The notes under the pieces were generated by a model that saw nothing but the letters and a program-made list of their open reading frames with translations, was not told the DNA's origin and did no database searches. This document shows, piece after piece, positions 24,982 through 40,200 of a stretch of 64,000 nt of DNA (positions are counted from its first letter, which is position 1; the number at the start of each line of letters is the position of its first letter). The stretch lies in the NCBI GenBank assembly GCA_022579005.1, contig MU401484.1:62001-126000 (forward strand), given 5' to 3'. Position numbers and translations under genes: made by a program. Source of the DNA: Poronia punctata. Its lineage: Eukaryota; Ascomycota; Sordariomycetes; Xylariales; Xylariaceae.

Positions 24982-27900
24982 CCTGGGTTAGATCTAGGAT
25001 GCAGTACTTTTAGGACTGTAATAAGGCTTTAAAAAGCTAATCCTTATACTTGTAAGATAAAGCTAAATATTAAGATAGCGTATAAAAGTAGTGCGTAAAG
25101 TAAAAAGTAGCGTAAAATTAAAACTAATTGCTATAAACTATAAATATAAATTTTATTTAAACTAGCTAACTTTATATTGTTTAATTTAGCAATAGTAATA
25201 GTTACTAGCTACTATTATTATATATTTATTAAGCACTTTAATATAATATATTTATAAGCTTATAAGTAAAAGTAATTAGCTACTAAGCAAAAATTGCTAA
25301 ATTTAATAAAAACTTAATATAATAATAGTAAAACTTAAAATATTAAAAGTATTAACTAAAATATAAAAGCTAAAAAAAATTAAAAAGCTTATAATAAATA
25401 TAAACTTTTTAAATTTTTAAAAGTAAAAAAAATTTTTATTTAACTATTATTTACTATAAAAGCTAACTTTAGCTAAATAAAAATAATAAGTTATAATTTA
25501 AAAAGTTAATTATTTATTTAAAAATATATTATTTAATATATTTTTTATAATAGTTAGCTAGCTAAAAGTATTACTTAATATAGTATATTTAAAATATAAA
25601 TAATAAATAGCTTAAAATGCTTTAAATAATTGCTAATAGTTTAATTTACTAAAAGTAAATTTTTAAAAAAAACTTATATTATTTTAGCTAGTGCTTTAAA
25701 TATTTAAACTTAAAGTATAAAAAGTATTGCTTTAAAAAATAAAATAAATAAAAACTTTTATTTAAACTAAAATATAAAAATAAAATAAAAAATAATAATA
25801 AACTAATATATTTACTTAAAATTTAATATAATTATAATAAAGCCTAAGTTTTTAAATATTAAAAAAAATTTTAAACTTATTAATAAGTATATTATTTTAA
25901 ATAAAAAAAGTTAATTAAAGCAAACTACTAGTAAAAATATATTATAAAATTTTTTATTTTTTTTAAAAAACGCTTTTTATAAAAGTAATAAAAAGTACTT
26001 TACTTTATTAAAAATAAAAACATTTATTAATAAATTATTTTTATAAGTAAAAAATAAAAAATAAAAAAAAAAGTAGCATACTACTAAAATAATAAAAAAG
26101 CGCTATAAAAAATTTAAAACTAAGTTTAAAAAATATAAAAACGTTAAATTTGTTAAAAATATTATTTAATTTACTATTTTTGCTGCTTTTACTTTTTTTA
26201 CTATATTTAACCTTATTAATAATAATTAAAAAAAAATATAAGTTAAATAGCTTATATATTATATTATTAAAGCTACTTACTATAAAAATATAATAATTAA
26301 AAATAAACTTAAACTTTTTTAAAATTTTAGCGCTACTAAGCACTAAAGCTTTAATTATTATAATAACTATAAAAAAAAAAAACTAAAGCTTAAAGCTAAA
26401 AGTAGCTATTAGTATATAAAAACTAAAATTATTACTATTAACGCTAAAAAAAAAAAAAAGCTTTTAAGCTAACTTTTTTATTTAGTAAAAATAATAGTAA
26501 TAATATAGTAAAAATAATAGTAGTAGTAAGATTGTTATTTAGCATGCTTTTTTAAAGCTTAGCTAAATGTTTATATATTTTTATTTTTTTTTTATAGTTT
26601 ATTTAGCAGCTAATAAAAAACTTATATTATTTATTACTTTTAGTTTTTTTATATTTTTTAACGCTTTTTTTTTTAGCTAGCAAATTTAAATATAATTTAA
26701 TAAATATATTTTTAAAAAATATATTTAAAATAGCTAACTTAGTAAATTAATTAGCTAAAAAACTTTATTTTAACTTAAAAAGTTTAACTTAAGTACTTTT
26801 AAATATTTTTAAAAGCAGCTTTTTTATATAAAACTTAAAAACGCTAATATTAGCTTTATTTAAGCTTGCTAAAAGCTAAAAAAAAAAGTAGCTTTTAATT
26901 TTAACTTTTTTTTTATTAATAAATATATAATATAAAAAAAAAAAAGCTTAACTAATATTTTATTTTTACTTAAAAAAAGCATTTAAGTTAAAGTAGCTAA
27001 AATAAAAGCTGTTGCTTTAGCTACTAATAATGCTTTATTTTTTGCTTTTTTTTATTAACTTAGCTTAGTTATTAAAAGCTAAAACTTAAGTTTTAAAGCT
27101 TGCTTTTATATAAGCTAAAAAATAAAAAAAGTTTAAAAACTATAATATAAATAGCAAAGTAAATAAAAAGCACTTATATTTTAAGCTTTTTATAAAGTTT
27201 TATAAAAGAAATTAATAACTAAATATAAAAATAATTATTAATGTTTATATTATAATTAAAACTAATTTAAATAAAATTTTAAAAATATTATATTTAAAAA
27301 AAAAAAAAAATTATTAAAGTAAAAATTAAAACAATAGCTTAGTTTTTTAATTAAAAATATATTAAGCTTAGTAGCTAAAAAAATATTATATATAATATAA
27401 AATTAACTATTTTTTATTTTAAAAAAGCTAAAACTTAAATTATTATTTATATTAGCAATATAATAAAGCAGTAGCTTATTATAGCTTTTTATAGTTAGCT
27501 TTAGCTAAAGCAAAAAAGTATTAAGTTTTAAATAAATATTTAAAAATATAAAAAAATATTTAAAAGTAAAGCAATAGTAGTTATAAATATAAGTTTAAAA
27601 CTAATTATTATATATATTAAATTTTTTTTTATTATATTATAAAGTTTAAGCTAGTAAATAAAAAAGCAAACTTATATAAAGTATATAATATACTTTTTAA
27701 TATAAAAAACTTTAAGTATAATTAAAATATATATATATAGCTTAAATATTGCTTTTTATAAATAGTTTTTTTTAAGCATACTAAATATATATTTAAAAAT
27801 ATGCTTAAAAAAAATAATAGTGCTTAATTTAAATATAGCTTTTTTAAATATTAACTTTATTATAAACCTAGCTTATTTTTAAAAAGTAATTAAATTAATA

Positions 27901-29905
27901 AAAAATAAAAAACTAAATATACTTATAATTTAAAAAGTTAACTTAAAAAAATTTAATAAAAAAAAGCTTAAAGCTAAAACGTTTTATTTAATAAAAATAG
28001 CTAAAAAAATAAATAATAAAAGTAGCTTAGCTATTATTATTAATACTAAATAAATATTTTAAATTTAATTGCTAAAAAAACTAAAAAAGCACTTAATATA
28101 TAAAAACTTAAAAAAAAAACTTATAATTACTAATATTACCTTTTAAAATAAAATAATTTAAGTAGTAAATATATATATACTTATAAAATTATTTAAAGTA
28201 AAATGTAAATAGTTTTTAATATAATTAAAAGCTTTAACTAACTTTAAAAATTTTAACTTTTTTATATTATAAAATTTTATTAATATTATTAAAAAAGATT
28301 AAAATATAATTAAGCGCTATATTAATAAAAAATTAATAAAAAAATTACTAAAAAAAGAACTAGAAGTATTTTATAGCTTGCTAAGTATACTATAAAAAAA
28401 CTAAAGCTTTTAATTAGTAAATAGTTAAAAAAAAAAACCTTAGGTTTAAAAAATTTACTTTTAAACATATATTTAATATATTATAACTAAATAAAATATA
28501 TGCTTAAAAAAATTAAATAAAATTTATTAAAATATAAATAATTATGCTTACGCTATTATAAATAAATTATTATTATATTAGCATTAAACTAGCTTTACTT
28601 ATAAATATAAATAAAAAACTAAAATAATAGCAATTATTGCTACTAGTATTATAATTATATTATTATATTAAAACTTATTAAAAACTTTTTAAAAAAACTA
28701 AATATATTAATTATATAATTAAATAAACTAAGTATAAAAAAGCTTTTAAAATATACTTTAAAAAAAAAAAGCTATGTTAAGCAAAATGTACTAAAAAAAG
28801 AAAATATTTATTTAAAAAGCTTAAAAAAAACTAACTAAAAAATAAGTAAAAAAAAAAAATATTATACTTAAAAAGTAAATTAAAAATTTAAATATTAAAA
28901 AGCTAGTGCTAAATAAATAAAAATAAAAAAACTATTTATATAACTTGTTAGCAAAATATTTTTTATTAAGTAAAGCTTTTATATAATACTTTTTTTTTAA
29001 AGTAAAAATAAATATAAATATATTAATTTTTATATTAAAAAATAAAAATAATAATTAGTATTTAAACTTTAAAAGTATTTTAAATATAATATATAAGTTT
29101 TATAGTAAACTATATAGCTATAAAGTATTTAACTTAAAAGCTATAAGTAAAATTTTAAAAAATGCTTTAATTATTAATATAAAAAATTAAAAAAATTTAA
29201 TTAAACTAGTTTTTAAGTAAAAAGTTAAAGTAGCTATTAAATAAGCTGCTTTAAAAAGCGTGCTTAGCTTAAATAATATTTTTATTAAGCTATATAAAAC
29301 TTTATTAAAATATTAAATAAAAAAGTATTAAAATAAAATATTAAAATATAAAATTATAAAAGTACTTATAAAGTTTTATAATAAGCTTTAGCAAAAAAAT
29401 AAAGTACTTAATAAATAAATAAAAAAAATGCTAATAATGCTACTAAAAAAAAAACCTAGAACTTTTTAAAAACTATTAATTATTATTTTTAATAAATATT
29501 AATTATAAAATTTTTATTAAAATTATAATATAATATTTAATTAAAGCGCTTAAAAAAGTTATAAAAAAATAGTAGTTAGCTTTTTTTTTAAGCAAGCTTA
29601 TAAATAATAATATTAAAGTAGTATAGTAGCTAATTTAAAACTTTAAAAGTAAAAAAAACAATAGCGTTGCTTTACTTTTTTTAAACTAAAAAAAGTATAT
29701 AATAAGGTTTTATATAACTTTTTTTAAAAGTTTATAAAGTTTTTTAGCATTTTTTAACTTTTTATTAAATAAATTAAAGCTTTATATAATAAAGCAATAA
29801 TTTAACTTTTTATAAATAGCTACTTTAATAATAAAGTATTAGTAAATAGTAGTATTTAATAAAGTAACTTTATAAGCTACTTACTATTTATACTTATTAT
29901 TAAAG

Positions 29906-30101
29906 TAATATAATGTATTATAGAGGGACTTAAAGAATAGGGTCTTATAGCCTGTAAATTAAATAGCTAGATTAGATAAGAACTAGCGCACTAAGGTTAA
30001 TTAGTTAGTAATAACTAATTAACCTAACTTTGCTAGATTTTTTTTCTACTAAATTATTAATTTACAAAATTTACTATACTACTTTATAGTTCTTTTTACT
30101 A
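29906..30101 (+). repeat. 5' LTR of Gypsy element A
   Basis: 196 bp, aligned end to end with 46712-46907; differences are almost all transitions. Both copies share the core GGTTAATTAGTTAGTAATAA. Preceded by TAAAG. Confidence 0.9.
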
Positions 30102-33100
30102 AATAGTGCAGTAAGTATATAATTAATATAACTAATTTTAATTATTTTCTATTTTTTATAGCAGCAGCTAGATATAAATTAAAAAATTATTGTTTTTTAA
30201 AACTTTAAAACTTAACTTATACTTTTTCAAAGCCTAAATCCTAATTAAAGTAGCATGCAAGGCTATTTTTTAAAACTCTAAGCATAGTTACTAAATTAAA
30301 ACCTAGTTAAAATTATTTTTTTAAATCTTTTTAATTAACAAGTTAACTTATTATATTCTTTTGCTATGCTTTTTTACTTTAAAGCAAAAAAATCTTGCAA
30401 ATAAGTTAAGTTTATATAACTTTTTTTTAAATAGCTAATTTATTTTAATACTACTATATCTAGGTTGCAAATAGAAGTATTTATTTATAACGCTAATGTT
30501 TATAGTTACCTTTTATTAAAGCTTAATTTTTTTAAACGCTTAACTATACTTTATATATTATATATTATTAACTTGTTTTTTTAAACTTGTTATTAATATA
30601 ATAGCATTACATAAAATACCTATTTTTTTAAATTAGTATTAAACGCTTTACTTTTTATATTTTATCCGTGTTTTATATTTATTTTTTATTTATTTCTTTT
30701 TAGTTAATTAAAAAAAGTTAATTTAAACAAACCTACGCAATAAGCAAAAAGGACAAGAGTGCTAATAGTACCTCTGCTATATTAAGGCACTTTAGTAATA
30801 ATAAAAAATTAAGCTTTAAGTTTTAAACTTAATATAAAGTTAATACTTTAATGCTACTAAATTTTTTATGCAAACTTTTACGTAATTTTTTATATAACCC
30901 TTTATGTAACCCTTTGCTTTATAACTTTAATTAATCTAGATTATATATAATAAGCGCTAAAAAGGTTAAAAAATAAAAAAATAACAAAGCTAGCTAAAAA
31001 TAGCTAAAATAAAATAAACAAAAGTAAAAAAAGTTTAACAAATACGTTACTAGCTATATTAACTACTTAGCAAATTAAGTAAAACTTATATATAACTAAC
31101 TGCAAGCTTTAAACAAAAATATAAAAGCAATAATAAGTAAGTTAAACTAGTTTATTTAAGCTGCTTAAAGTAAGCTAGCAACACTAGATCTCTTAACAAT
31201 AATAACTATACTTATACTTGCACTTATATTAGTACTAGCATAAGCGCGTTAACTAAAGCAGTAACTAAAAATAGCTTAACTAAACTTTATTTAGTATATA
31301 AACATATACTAACTTATATTAGTAATAAAAGCCTTTTAGCAAAAATTTAAAAACTTTAAAATTTTTTTTTTAAATTATACTACTTTAGCTAATTTTAACA
31401 ATTTTTATAAAAACTTTAACTTATTATTATAAGCTAACTTATTATTATAAATTAACTTTTAGTTAATAAAATATGCACTACTATAAAATAACTATTTTTA
31501 AGTCTAGTTTATAAACCTTTTAGTTAAACTTTTAACTAAACCTATTAAATAAATAAATAGCTTTAAAAGTTACTTTAACTATAATAAAAAAATTTAATTT
31601 TTTATAACATATATATAGTTAAATTAGTAGCAAAAAGCCTTAGCTAGCAATCTTGCTAAAAACCCTAACAACAATAAAAATAGCCCCTTAAAAGAAGCAC
31701 TTTAAAAAGTACCTTAAAAAGTACTACAAAAATAACTTAAAAGCTTACTTAAAGATTTATTTAGCTTTATAAAACTACTTAGCCCTTTAAAACTACCTAG
31801 TTTTTTAAAAAACAACAAATACTAATATAAAAAAAACTTTGCTTTACTTTTTAGTGCAAACTTAAATAGCTAACGTATTTAAATTAAAAAAAAAAATATA
31901 AAAACTTTTATACTTAATTTTAAAAACTTAAAAAACTTTAGTTAAGTTAATAAAAAATTTAAAACTATTTATATAAATATATAAGCTTTTATTAATAAAG
32001 TTAACATAATATTAAAAAGTACTAATAGCAATACTAATAAAAACTAACTAGTACAATTATAGCTTACTTTATTAAAAAAGCTATAGCTAAATAATAAAAT
32101 TTAGTTTTTATAATAAAAAAAAAAAGTTTACTTTATAATAAAAGTATTAAAAGTATAATAAACTACTTTAGCTAATGCTTTACTATAGCACTTAGTATTG
32201 CTACTAAAAAAAGTAATATACTTTAACTTAAATTAAAAAACATTGCTTATAATAAAAACGCATTAAAAAAATACTTTTAAAAAAAGCTTTAATACGCTAA
32301 AGCAAATTACTTATTAGCAAGTAATAACTTTAACTAAATAAAAGTAGTTACTATAGCATAGTTAGCTATAAACTTTTTTTTAAAGCAAAACATGCCTACA
32401 CTAAATTAAAAAAAAAGCTTTAGCAAATATTTAAAGCTTTTATTACATAAAAAAGCTGTGCTTTTATTAGTAGCTAAGTTAACATATTTGCAAATTTAAA
32501 AAAAAAAATAAAGAAAGCAGCTAAATAACTTTTTTAAAAACTAATTAAATAACAACAAAGGTAATAAGAAAAAAAAAAGCTGCTAATAATAAAATAAACG
32601 CAATAAAAGTTATAATTATAGTAGCTATAATTATAGCTACTATAAAAACAACTATAAAAAAAACAAATATTAATTTAAAAATTAAAAAAAAGATAAAAAT
32701 AAGTTTTAAAATAAAAATAAACCTTAAAATAAAAATAAATTTAAAAATAAAGATAAAAAGAAGGACTATTTAAATTTAGTAAAAGAAAATAACTTTAAAA
32801 ACTTTAAATTAAATAAAAAAAACTTATTAAACTTATTTAACAGCAGTAATTTTAGTTTAAAATCGGACTAAGCATTTATAATTATAAATTATAACTTTAA
32901 GTGCAAGCACTATAGTAACCTTTTTAACAATTAAAAAAAAAAAAAAAACATAATAAAAAGTGCTTAAAGTAACTAATTAAATTGCAAAATATATTTAAAC
33001 TAAAGTTACTAAAAAATACTTATATAAAATATAACAAATTTTTTAAATTATAAAATTAGCTATTTAAATACTTAAATAAATGCTAAAAAAAGTTGTTAAT

Positions 33101-34021
33101 ATTTAATAAAAAAGCCTACCTAGTTAAACTTATAAACTTAAAGCTTTTAAAACTTAATATATAAATATTAACCCTTTTAAAAGTTTAAATAAAAAAACTT
33201 ATTAGTTAATTTTAATACTTTTACTTACACATCCTAGTTTGCTTATACTTTAATACACTTAAAACTACTATTTATTTTAATATAAGCATAGGCTAAAATA
33301 TTATTATAAAAAACTTGCTAAAAATAACTAAATACTTTATTAAAAAATAGTTAAGTAAAGTTTAAAGTATTAGCAAAGGTTATATTAAATATACTAAATA
33401 AGTTATCTTATAAATATATATAATAAGATTAAATAATACTAAAAAAAATAAATAAGTTAGGTTTACTATATTAGTATAAGTTATTAAAAATACTATAAAA
33501 CCTTATATATTATTAAAAATAGATTTTAGCAATACTTATAAAGCTAAAATTAATTTTAAAACTTAATTAATTAGTTTTAAAGCTATAAAAGAATTTAAAA
33601 CTTTTTTTAAAATCTAACTACGTTTATATTCTTATATTTAAAAAGTAACCTTAGCCTAAAAAGTAATTTTAAGCCTTAAAAAAACCTTACTAGCACTAAC
33701 TTTATATAAGTTATTACTATTAAATAAAAATTTTACTTTTAATCTTAGCTATAAAAACGCAGTTTTTTTATTTATAAAATTAATAACTTTAAATACTATT
33801 ATTATAGCTAACTTTTTACTTAAACTAAAAAAAGTTAAATAAAGCACTTAAGTAGGCACTATTAATAAACAAACAAAAACTAAAATATAAAAAGCTACCT
33901 AAAAAAGTTATTTAAAAGCAATAGCTATAGCTACGGTCTTATTATAAATATTATTTTTTATAAAAGCTTTTAATAAAATAAAAGTTATAAGCAAAGTATT
34001 AATTAAGTACTTTATTAGCAC

Positions 34022-34211
34022 TAATACAATATATTTAAACGATCTAAAAGATCTTTAGTGTATGGTTATATGACCTAGTTATATAACCTATGGTTACATA
34101 ATTGCTAACTAGTGCCTTGAGCATTTTTATAAAGTAGCTTTAGCTACTAACAGCTATTTTAAATCTTAAAATTAATTTATTTTATTTTAACTAACTAACT
34201 TAATGCTATTA
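34022..34211 (+). repeat. 5' LTR of Gypsy element B
   Basis: 190 bp, matching 42901-43090. The right copy keeps more G and C (for example GGCTATCCTAGATCCTAG against AGCTATTTTAAATCTTAA here), so the two copies were mutated unequally. It contains CTAGTTATATAAC in both copies. Confidence 0.9.
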
Positions 34212-37200
34212 CTTTAGTAGCTAGCAACACTGTTTAATTAGCTGCACTATAACTATATACTATTAAACAAGGGATAGGATCCTTATAACGTATAAAACTT
34301 AAAATTAAAATAACCTAAACAATATATTATAGAAATTATTAAACTATTAAAAAAAAAACCTGTTAACTAAGGATTATAAATAATAAAAAGCTATACTTTA
34401 AGGCCTTACCTTTTTTCTTATTTTTTTTTTTTATTATTTTTTATTTTATTGTTTATAATATAGACTATATATTATATAGATAAACAAAAAAAACAAATTA
34501 AAAAAGGTAAAACTTTTAAATTAAAAAGGCGTCTAGTATTATTAAAAAGAAATACTTTTAAAATTAACTTATTAAAAAGTATTTAATACTATACTTTTTA
34601 TACTTCTTTATAAATAATATATAGATAATCTAAATAATTTAATAATACATTGCAGTGCTTAAATTTTTAAAAAATAAAAAAAACTAAAACATTAACTAAG
34701 CTAAAATTAATTTAAAAATAAAATACTTTAAAAGTATTGCAAACAAATACTTTAACTTTTAACAATAATAGCTTACTTTATTTATATAACAAACTAGCTA
34801 GACACTAGCTTTATTACTATATTTTGCAAGCTAGCAAATAAACAAATAAACTTTTAAGTTAAAAATAAACAAGCTATATAATTAAGCAGTATAGTTATAT
34901 ACTAAAAACTGTAAAAACACTTTATTAAATAAACAACATATACTTATTAAATAAAAGCCTTTTATATTTAACTTTAACTAAACCTTATTAAATAATAGTT
35001 TGTTTATACTATTAGCACTAAATTTAGCTTAATAAACGTTAGCCTTTTATTTAATAAATATAATAGCAATATTTTTATTAGCAAAAAAATTAGCTAAACT
35101 ACTAGCTAAACTATACTTACTTTTTATTAAGCTATTAAAAGCACTACTTATTAAACTACTTAAAATATAAAATTTAGTACTAAAAATACTAAATAAAAAT
35201 AAAATAGCTATACTAAAAACTAATAATATTATTAAAATAATAAAAATAATAGCTTAAATATTACGTTTACTTTAATAAAATTAAGCTAACTAATAAAACT
35301 AACTTAATTAAAAAAAAGGAAAATATAATAACTTTTTTTATAATTAAAAAATTTACTAAATAAGTTACTTTTATTTAAACGTAAAAATGTTTTTTAAATA
35401 AGGTAACTATATTACTATTAAAATAAATATATACTAAAAAAACGTTTTACTATTTAAAAACAGTGTTAAAAAACACTTTTAAAACTTAGTAAAAATTAAA
35501 GTAATTTAATAAAATTTTTTATAATTGCTTTATAGCAACGTATAGGCTTAGTAGTTAAAAAAATGTTTTTTTAAACTATATACTTTAATATTAGCAAACA
35601 ACAACCTAGCGCTAACAATATTGCGTTAACAATTTTAAATACTTATAGCAAATGCTTTAATAGCTTTTTATAGTTAAAAAAATTATTATAACGCTAAAAA
35701 ACTTAAAAATAATAAATTAATTTGTTTATAAGCTACTAAAATAATATAATATGCTAAAGTAGCAAAACTAACTATTTTTATTTAATAGCTAACGTAAATT
35801 TATAATATAGTATACTTACTACTTTAATAGCTAATTATTAAACTAAATATAAATACTATACTTAATATATACTTTATATATTTAAAAAAAAAGGCGATAA
35901 TATATAAACGTACAATTGTTTAGCTTAAAATATTTATTAACTAAAAACTTTTTAGTGCTATATATATACTTATTTTTACTTATGTTTATAATGCTAAAAA
36001 ACAATATAATAACAATTACTAAATAAAAAGCTATAATTAAAGCTATAATAAAAAACAAAGCACATATTATAAAAATAATTAAGCAACTAGCAAAATAAAC
36101 AAAAAAGAACGTTTTAGCTTTAAAAAATAAAATAATAAATACTAGCAAAAATAAAATAATAAGTACTAAGGTTAACGCTTTTATAAACGTAGTTATAAAA
36201 ATCCTTGCAATAATTATAAATATTAACGCTAACGTTAAAATAAATAGGTTAAATAACCTATAAACAAACATTGTTTTAATAACTAAGTTAATAAAGTATA
36301 TGTTATATAAAATTAAAATAATAAAAAATCTTAAAAAATAAAGCTTATATAAAAAAGATATTTTTTTTTAAAAAAAGTATTAAATAACGAAAACAAAAGC
36401 ACTTATAATACTATAAAAGTAAACAATAATTAAAACAATATTGCTTACTTATTTAACTTAGTAATTATTAAATTTTTATTTTTAGCTTTTAAGTTTAAAA
36501 AAACGTATAAAAAATGCTATAAACTGTTTTTATTTTATAACTAATATATAAAGCATATTATAGAAAATTTTTGCAAAATATTAGAAACTTTATTAAAAAC
36601 TTTATTAAAAACCTTATTAAAAGTCTTATTATTTAATTACTAATAACTAATAGTATAAAACGTACTAGATTTAAATATTTTCTTAAAACAATTAAAAAAT
36701 AGTAAAGTTTTTTATATAATAAATATTAAAATATAACCTAAAAATAAAATATATATAAATGCAAAACTAATATAGGCTTATAAATAAAAAGCACTTTTAA
36801 AATATATATATATAAAGGTTATAATAAGATTTTTTAACTAAAAAAATATATTTACTATATATGCTAACTTAAAAGCATTTAATATTATAGTTAGCTAGCG
36901 TTTTTTAAACAAAATAAAAGTACACTATAAAACTTAAAAGGTTTTTATTTCTTTACGTTATAAAAACATAAAAAAATCTATTTAACTTAAATAAAAAGCT
37001 ATGTTTTTTATTTTATTATAAATAGGATTTAATATAAAAGTTTATATAACTATTATAGCATAACTTTACTAAAACTTTAAATTATAGTTATTATTAAGTA
37101 TACTATAGTTTAATAAATATGTAGTTATATTAAATATATTATAACGTTAACTATATATCGGATTTATAGCTAATATAACAATACTTATTAATATATATTA

Positions 37201-40200
37201 TAAGTATACTTTTATTAATTAAAAAGTTATTATTTAAACAAATATAATAGTTTTAATATATACTACAGTACAAATTTTAATATTATATACTATACTTTTT
37301 TTTAGCTACTATTTAAAACAAAATAAATAATATACTTTTATTATAATAATATAAGGACTAATAAACGCTATACTAGACTATAAGTTATTATAATACGTTA
37401 TATATATAAATAGTATAAATAAACTTGTTTATTTTTATAAAAACTTACGCGTTAGTTTTATTAAAAACTTAAACGTTAACAAAATAAATATAGTTTACTA
37501 AATAAGTTTATAAGCGTTTTTAACTACTATTAAATATAAAATAAATAAAAAAGAGTTTAATTTAAAAGATAACGTACTATTATTTTTTTAAATTAATACA
37601 AAGCATATTAAATAAGTATAAGCTGCCTTTTTAGCTAACAACTATAAAATACCTTTATAACTAATAAAAAAATAAAATATAAAAACAGGCCTAACAAGAG
37701 TAAAATATTTTTTTTTTATTTTATTAAAAAATAGCGTCTATATATTTTAAAAAGACTTTAAAGTAGCTATAAAACTAAAAAGCATACTTAAAAGCTATAA
37801 TATATAGTATAATAAAAGTATTATTTTTATGCTAAAAAATAAAAAGTTATATATTAACTTTGTTTAAAGATAGCAACACTAGCAAAAATAAACAAGGCCT
37901 TATAAACTTAAAATTAAAAACTAAAAAATTTTAAATAATATATTTAATAATTTTTATAAATAAAAAAAGCTTTATTAAATATAAAAGCTAAGTTTATTTA
38001 AATATTTAGTATTTATTATATAAAAAATTATTAAAAGCAAGTATAAAAAATAAGTAGTAATAAACTTTTGCTTTTTAAATAATATTATAATATTAAATAT
38101 TTACTTAATGCTAGCTTAAAAAAATATTATATTTAATTTTAAAAGCAAAAAATATATAATAGTACTAAATGCTATTTTATTTTTTTATTAGTTACTAGTA
38201 TATACTTATTATAAAAATAAAATAATAGTTATATTATTAAAAAAATTAAAAGTTTTAAGTATTGCTTTTATAAGATTTAAAAATAGTTTAGTATATAAAT
38301 AAAAATTTATAAACTAATAATTGCAAGATTATTATAAGTATTGCTATGCTTATATAAACAATATTATTATTTTTAACAATATAGCAAAAAAATATTATAA
38401 ATACTTAAAAGCTATATTTTAACTATTTTAAAATATTAAACTTATACTATTACTAACTAAATTATTTTATAGCTATTTAATAGTTAAATTATTAAGTTTA
38501 CAAGTTAATAGCTTAAAAATAGCTATAACTAAGTACTATATAAAAGCTATATATAAAATTAAAATGTTATAAACTTTAAAAGACTTAAAAACTTATATTA
38601 AGATAATAATATAGCTAAAAAAATATATTTTATAGTTTTAATAAAAAATTAAACCTTTATAAAAACAGAAAGTAAAAATAATAGCAAAAGGACGTATAAA
38701 AAAAAAAATCTTAAAAAAAAATGTTATAAATAAAAAAAAATAAACTTTTAAACAATTTTTTAATTTAATAGCTAAAAAAATTTAAAGTTTTTAAATTATA
38801 TAAAATAACTTATATAAATTAAACTATTTAATTTATTAAAACTATAATAAATAAGTTTTTTTAAAAATTAATGCTTTAGCTAAAAAAGGCTACAGAGTTA
38901 TAGTGTTTTACTTAAAAAAGCTATAAGAAAAAAGTTTTATATTAATAAATAATATATAGCTTATTATTTATTTTAGCAAAGTGCTTACAAAAGCTAAAAA
39001 ATAATACTATATAATAAAACTAGAAGTATTATGCTTTGTTTAGCTTTATAAATAGCTTAGGCTTTAATTATAATCTTGCAAACACTTTATTATTATTTTA
39101 ATTAATTATAGGGCTATAAAAAGCATTATTAACTAAAAAAACTTTATAATAATAAACGTAGTTAAAATAAATCTTTATTTAGTATAAGCTTTAATATATA
39201 TAAAACAATATAAACTTAATGTTTATTATATACTAAAAAAAGTAAATTTAGTATTAAATATACTATTATGCTTACTTATAATACTAAATAAAGACAATAA
39301 TAAAAAAGCTAACAAAAATATTAATATACTAAACAATATTATATTTAAATATATATACTTAATATATAATATTTAATTAGTAGATTTTTTTTAAACAAAA
39401 CTAATTAATATATATTAAAAAGATAAATAAACTACTAAAATATTAAAAGCTATTAGTTTAAATATTAAACTAAGATTTAAATTTTAAAAAATACTAAATA
39501 GCTTTTTATATTATACTTTATATAAAGCACTAAAATAATTAGTTATTTTTAAAGATTGTATATAAAACCTACTATAAAAAGTATACAATAATGCTTATTA
39601 TTTTAAGTTTTGCTAAATAGCAAATATACTATAAAGATATTGTATATATAACTTTATAAAGCATATTTAATAATATTTAGCATACTATTTATAATATTTT
39701 ATTAATAAAATAAATAAAAGCAAGCTTTTTAAATTAATAAGACTAATAGCAACCTTTAATATTTTATATTATATAGTTACTATAAACTTTATTATAAGAA
39801 TGCTAATAGTATTATTATAAAGAACTTTTTAGTAAATACTTAGCTATAGTATATATAATTGTTTACTTACTATTACTTGCAAATTTAATAAAAAAATAAT
39901 TTTTATACTAGGAAATATTAAGTATATAGCTGCTAAATAAAGCTTAGTTATTATTAAAATGTTAATAATTTATAAATAAAGAATATTATTATATATAATT
40001 TTAAATAAGGATTTAAAATTTATTTTATAACTTTAAAAGACTTTATTTGCTAAAATAATTACTAAGTTATTTAAATTTATAGCATATTATTTATAAACTA
40101 ATAAATAGTTTAAAAAAAAAAACTAAAATATTAAAATTACTATTTGTTATTATTATATAGTATTAAATGTTTTATAAACTTTTATTATTATATTTTTTTA

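Noticed and set aside
26041..26343. 100-codon minus frame, Phe/Lys-rich
   Set aside because: Same cause: low-complexity antisense frame in the mutated LINE.
35882..36271. 129-codon minus frame with apparent membrane segments
   Set aside because: It is Phe/Ile/Leu-rich only because it is antisense AT-rich DNA inside Gypsy B; the element's coding sense is plus.
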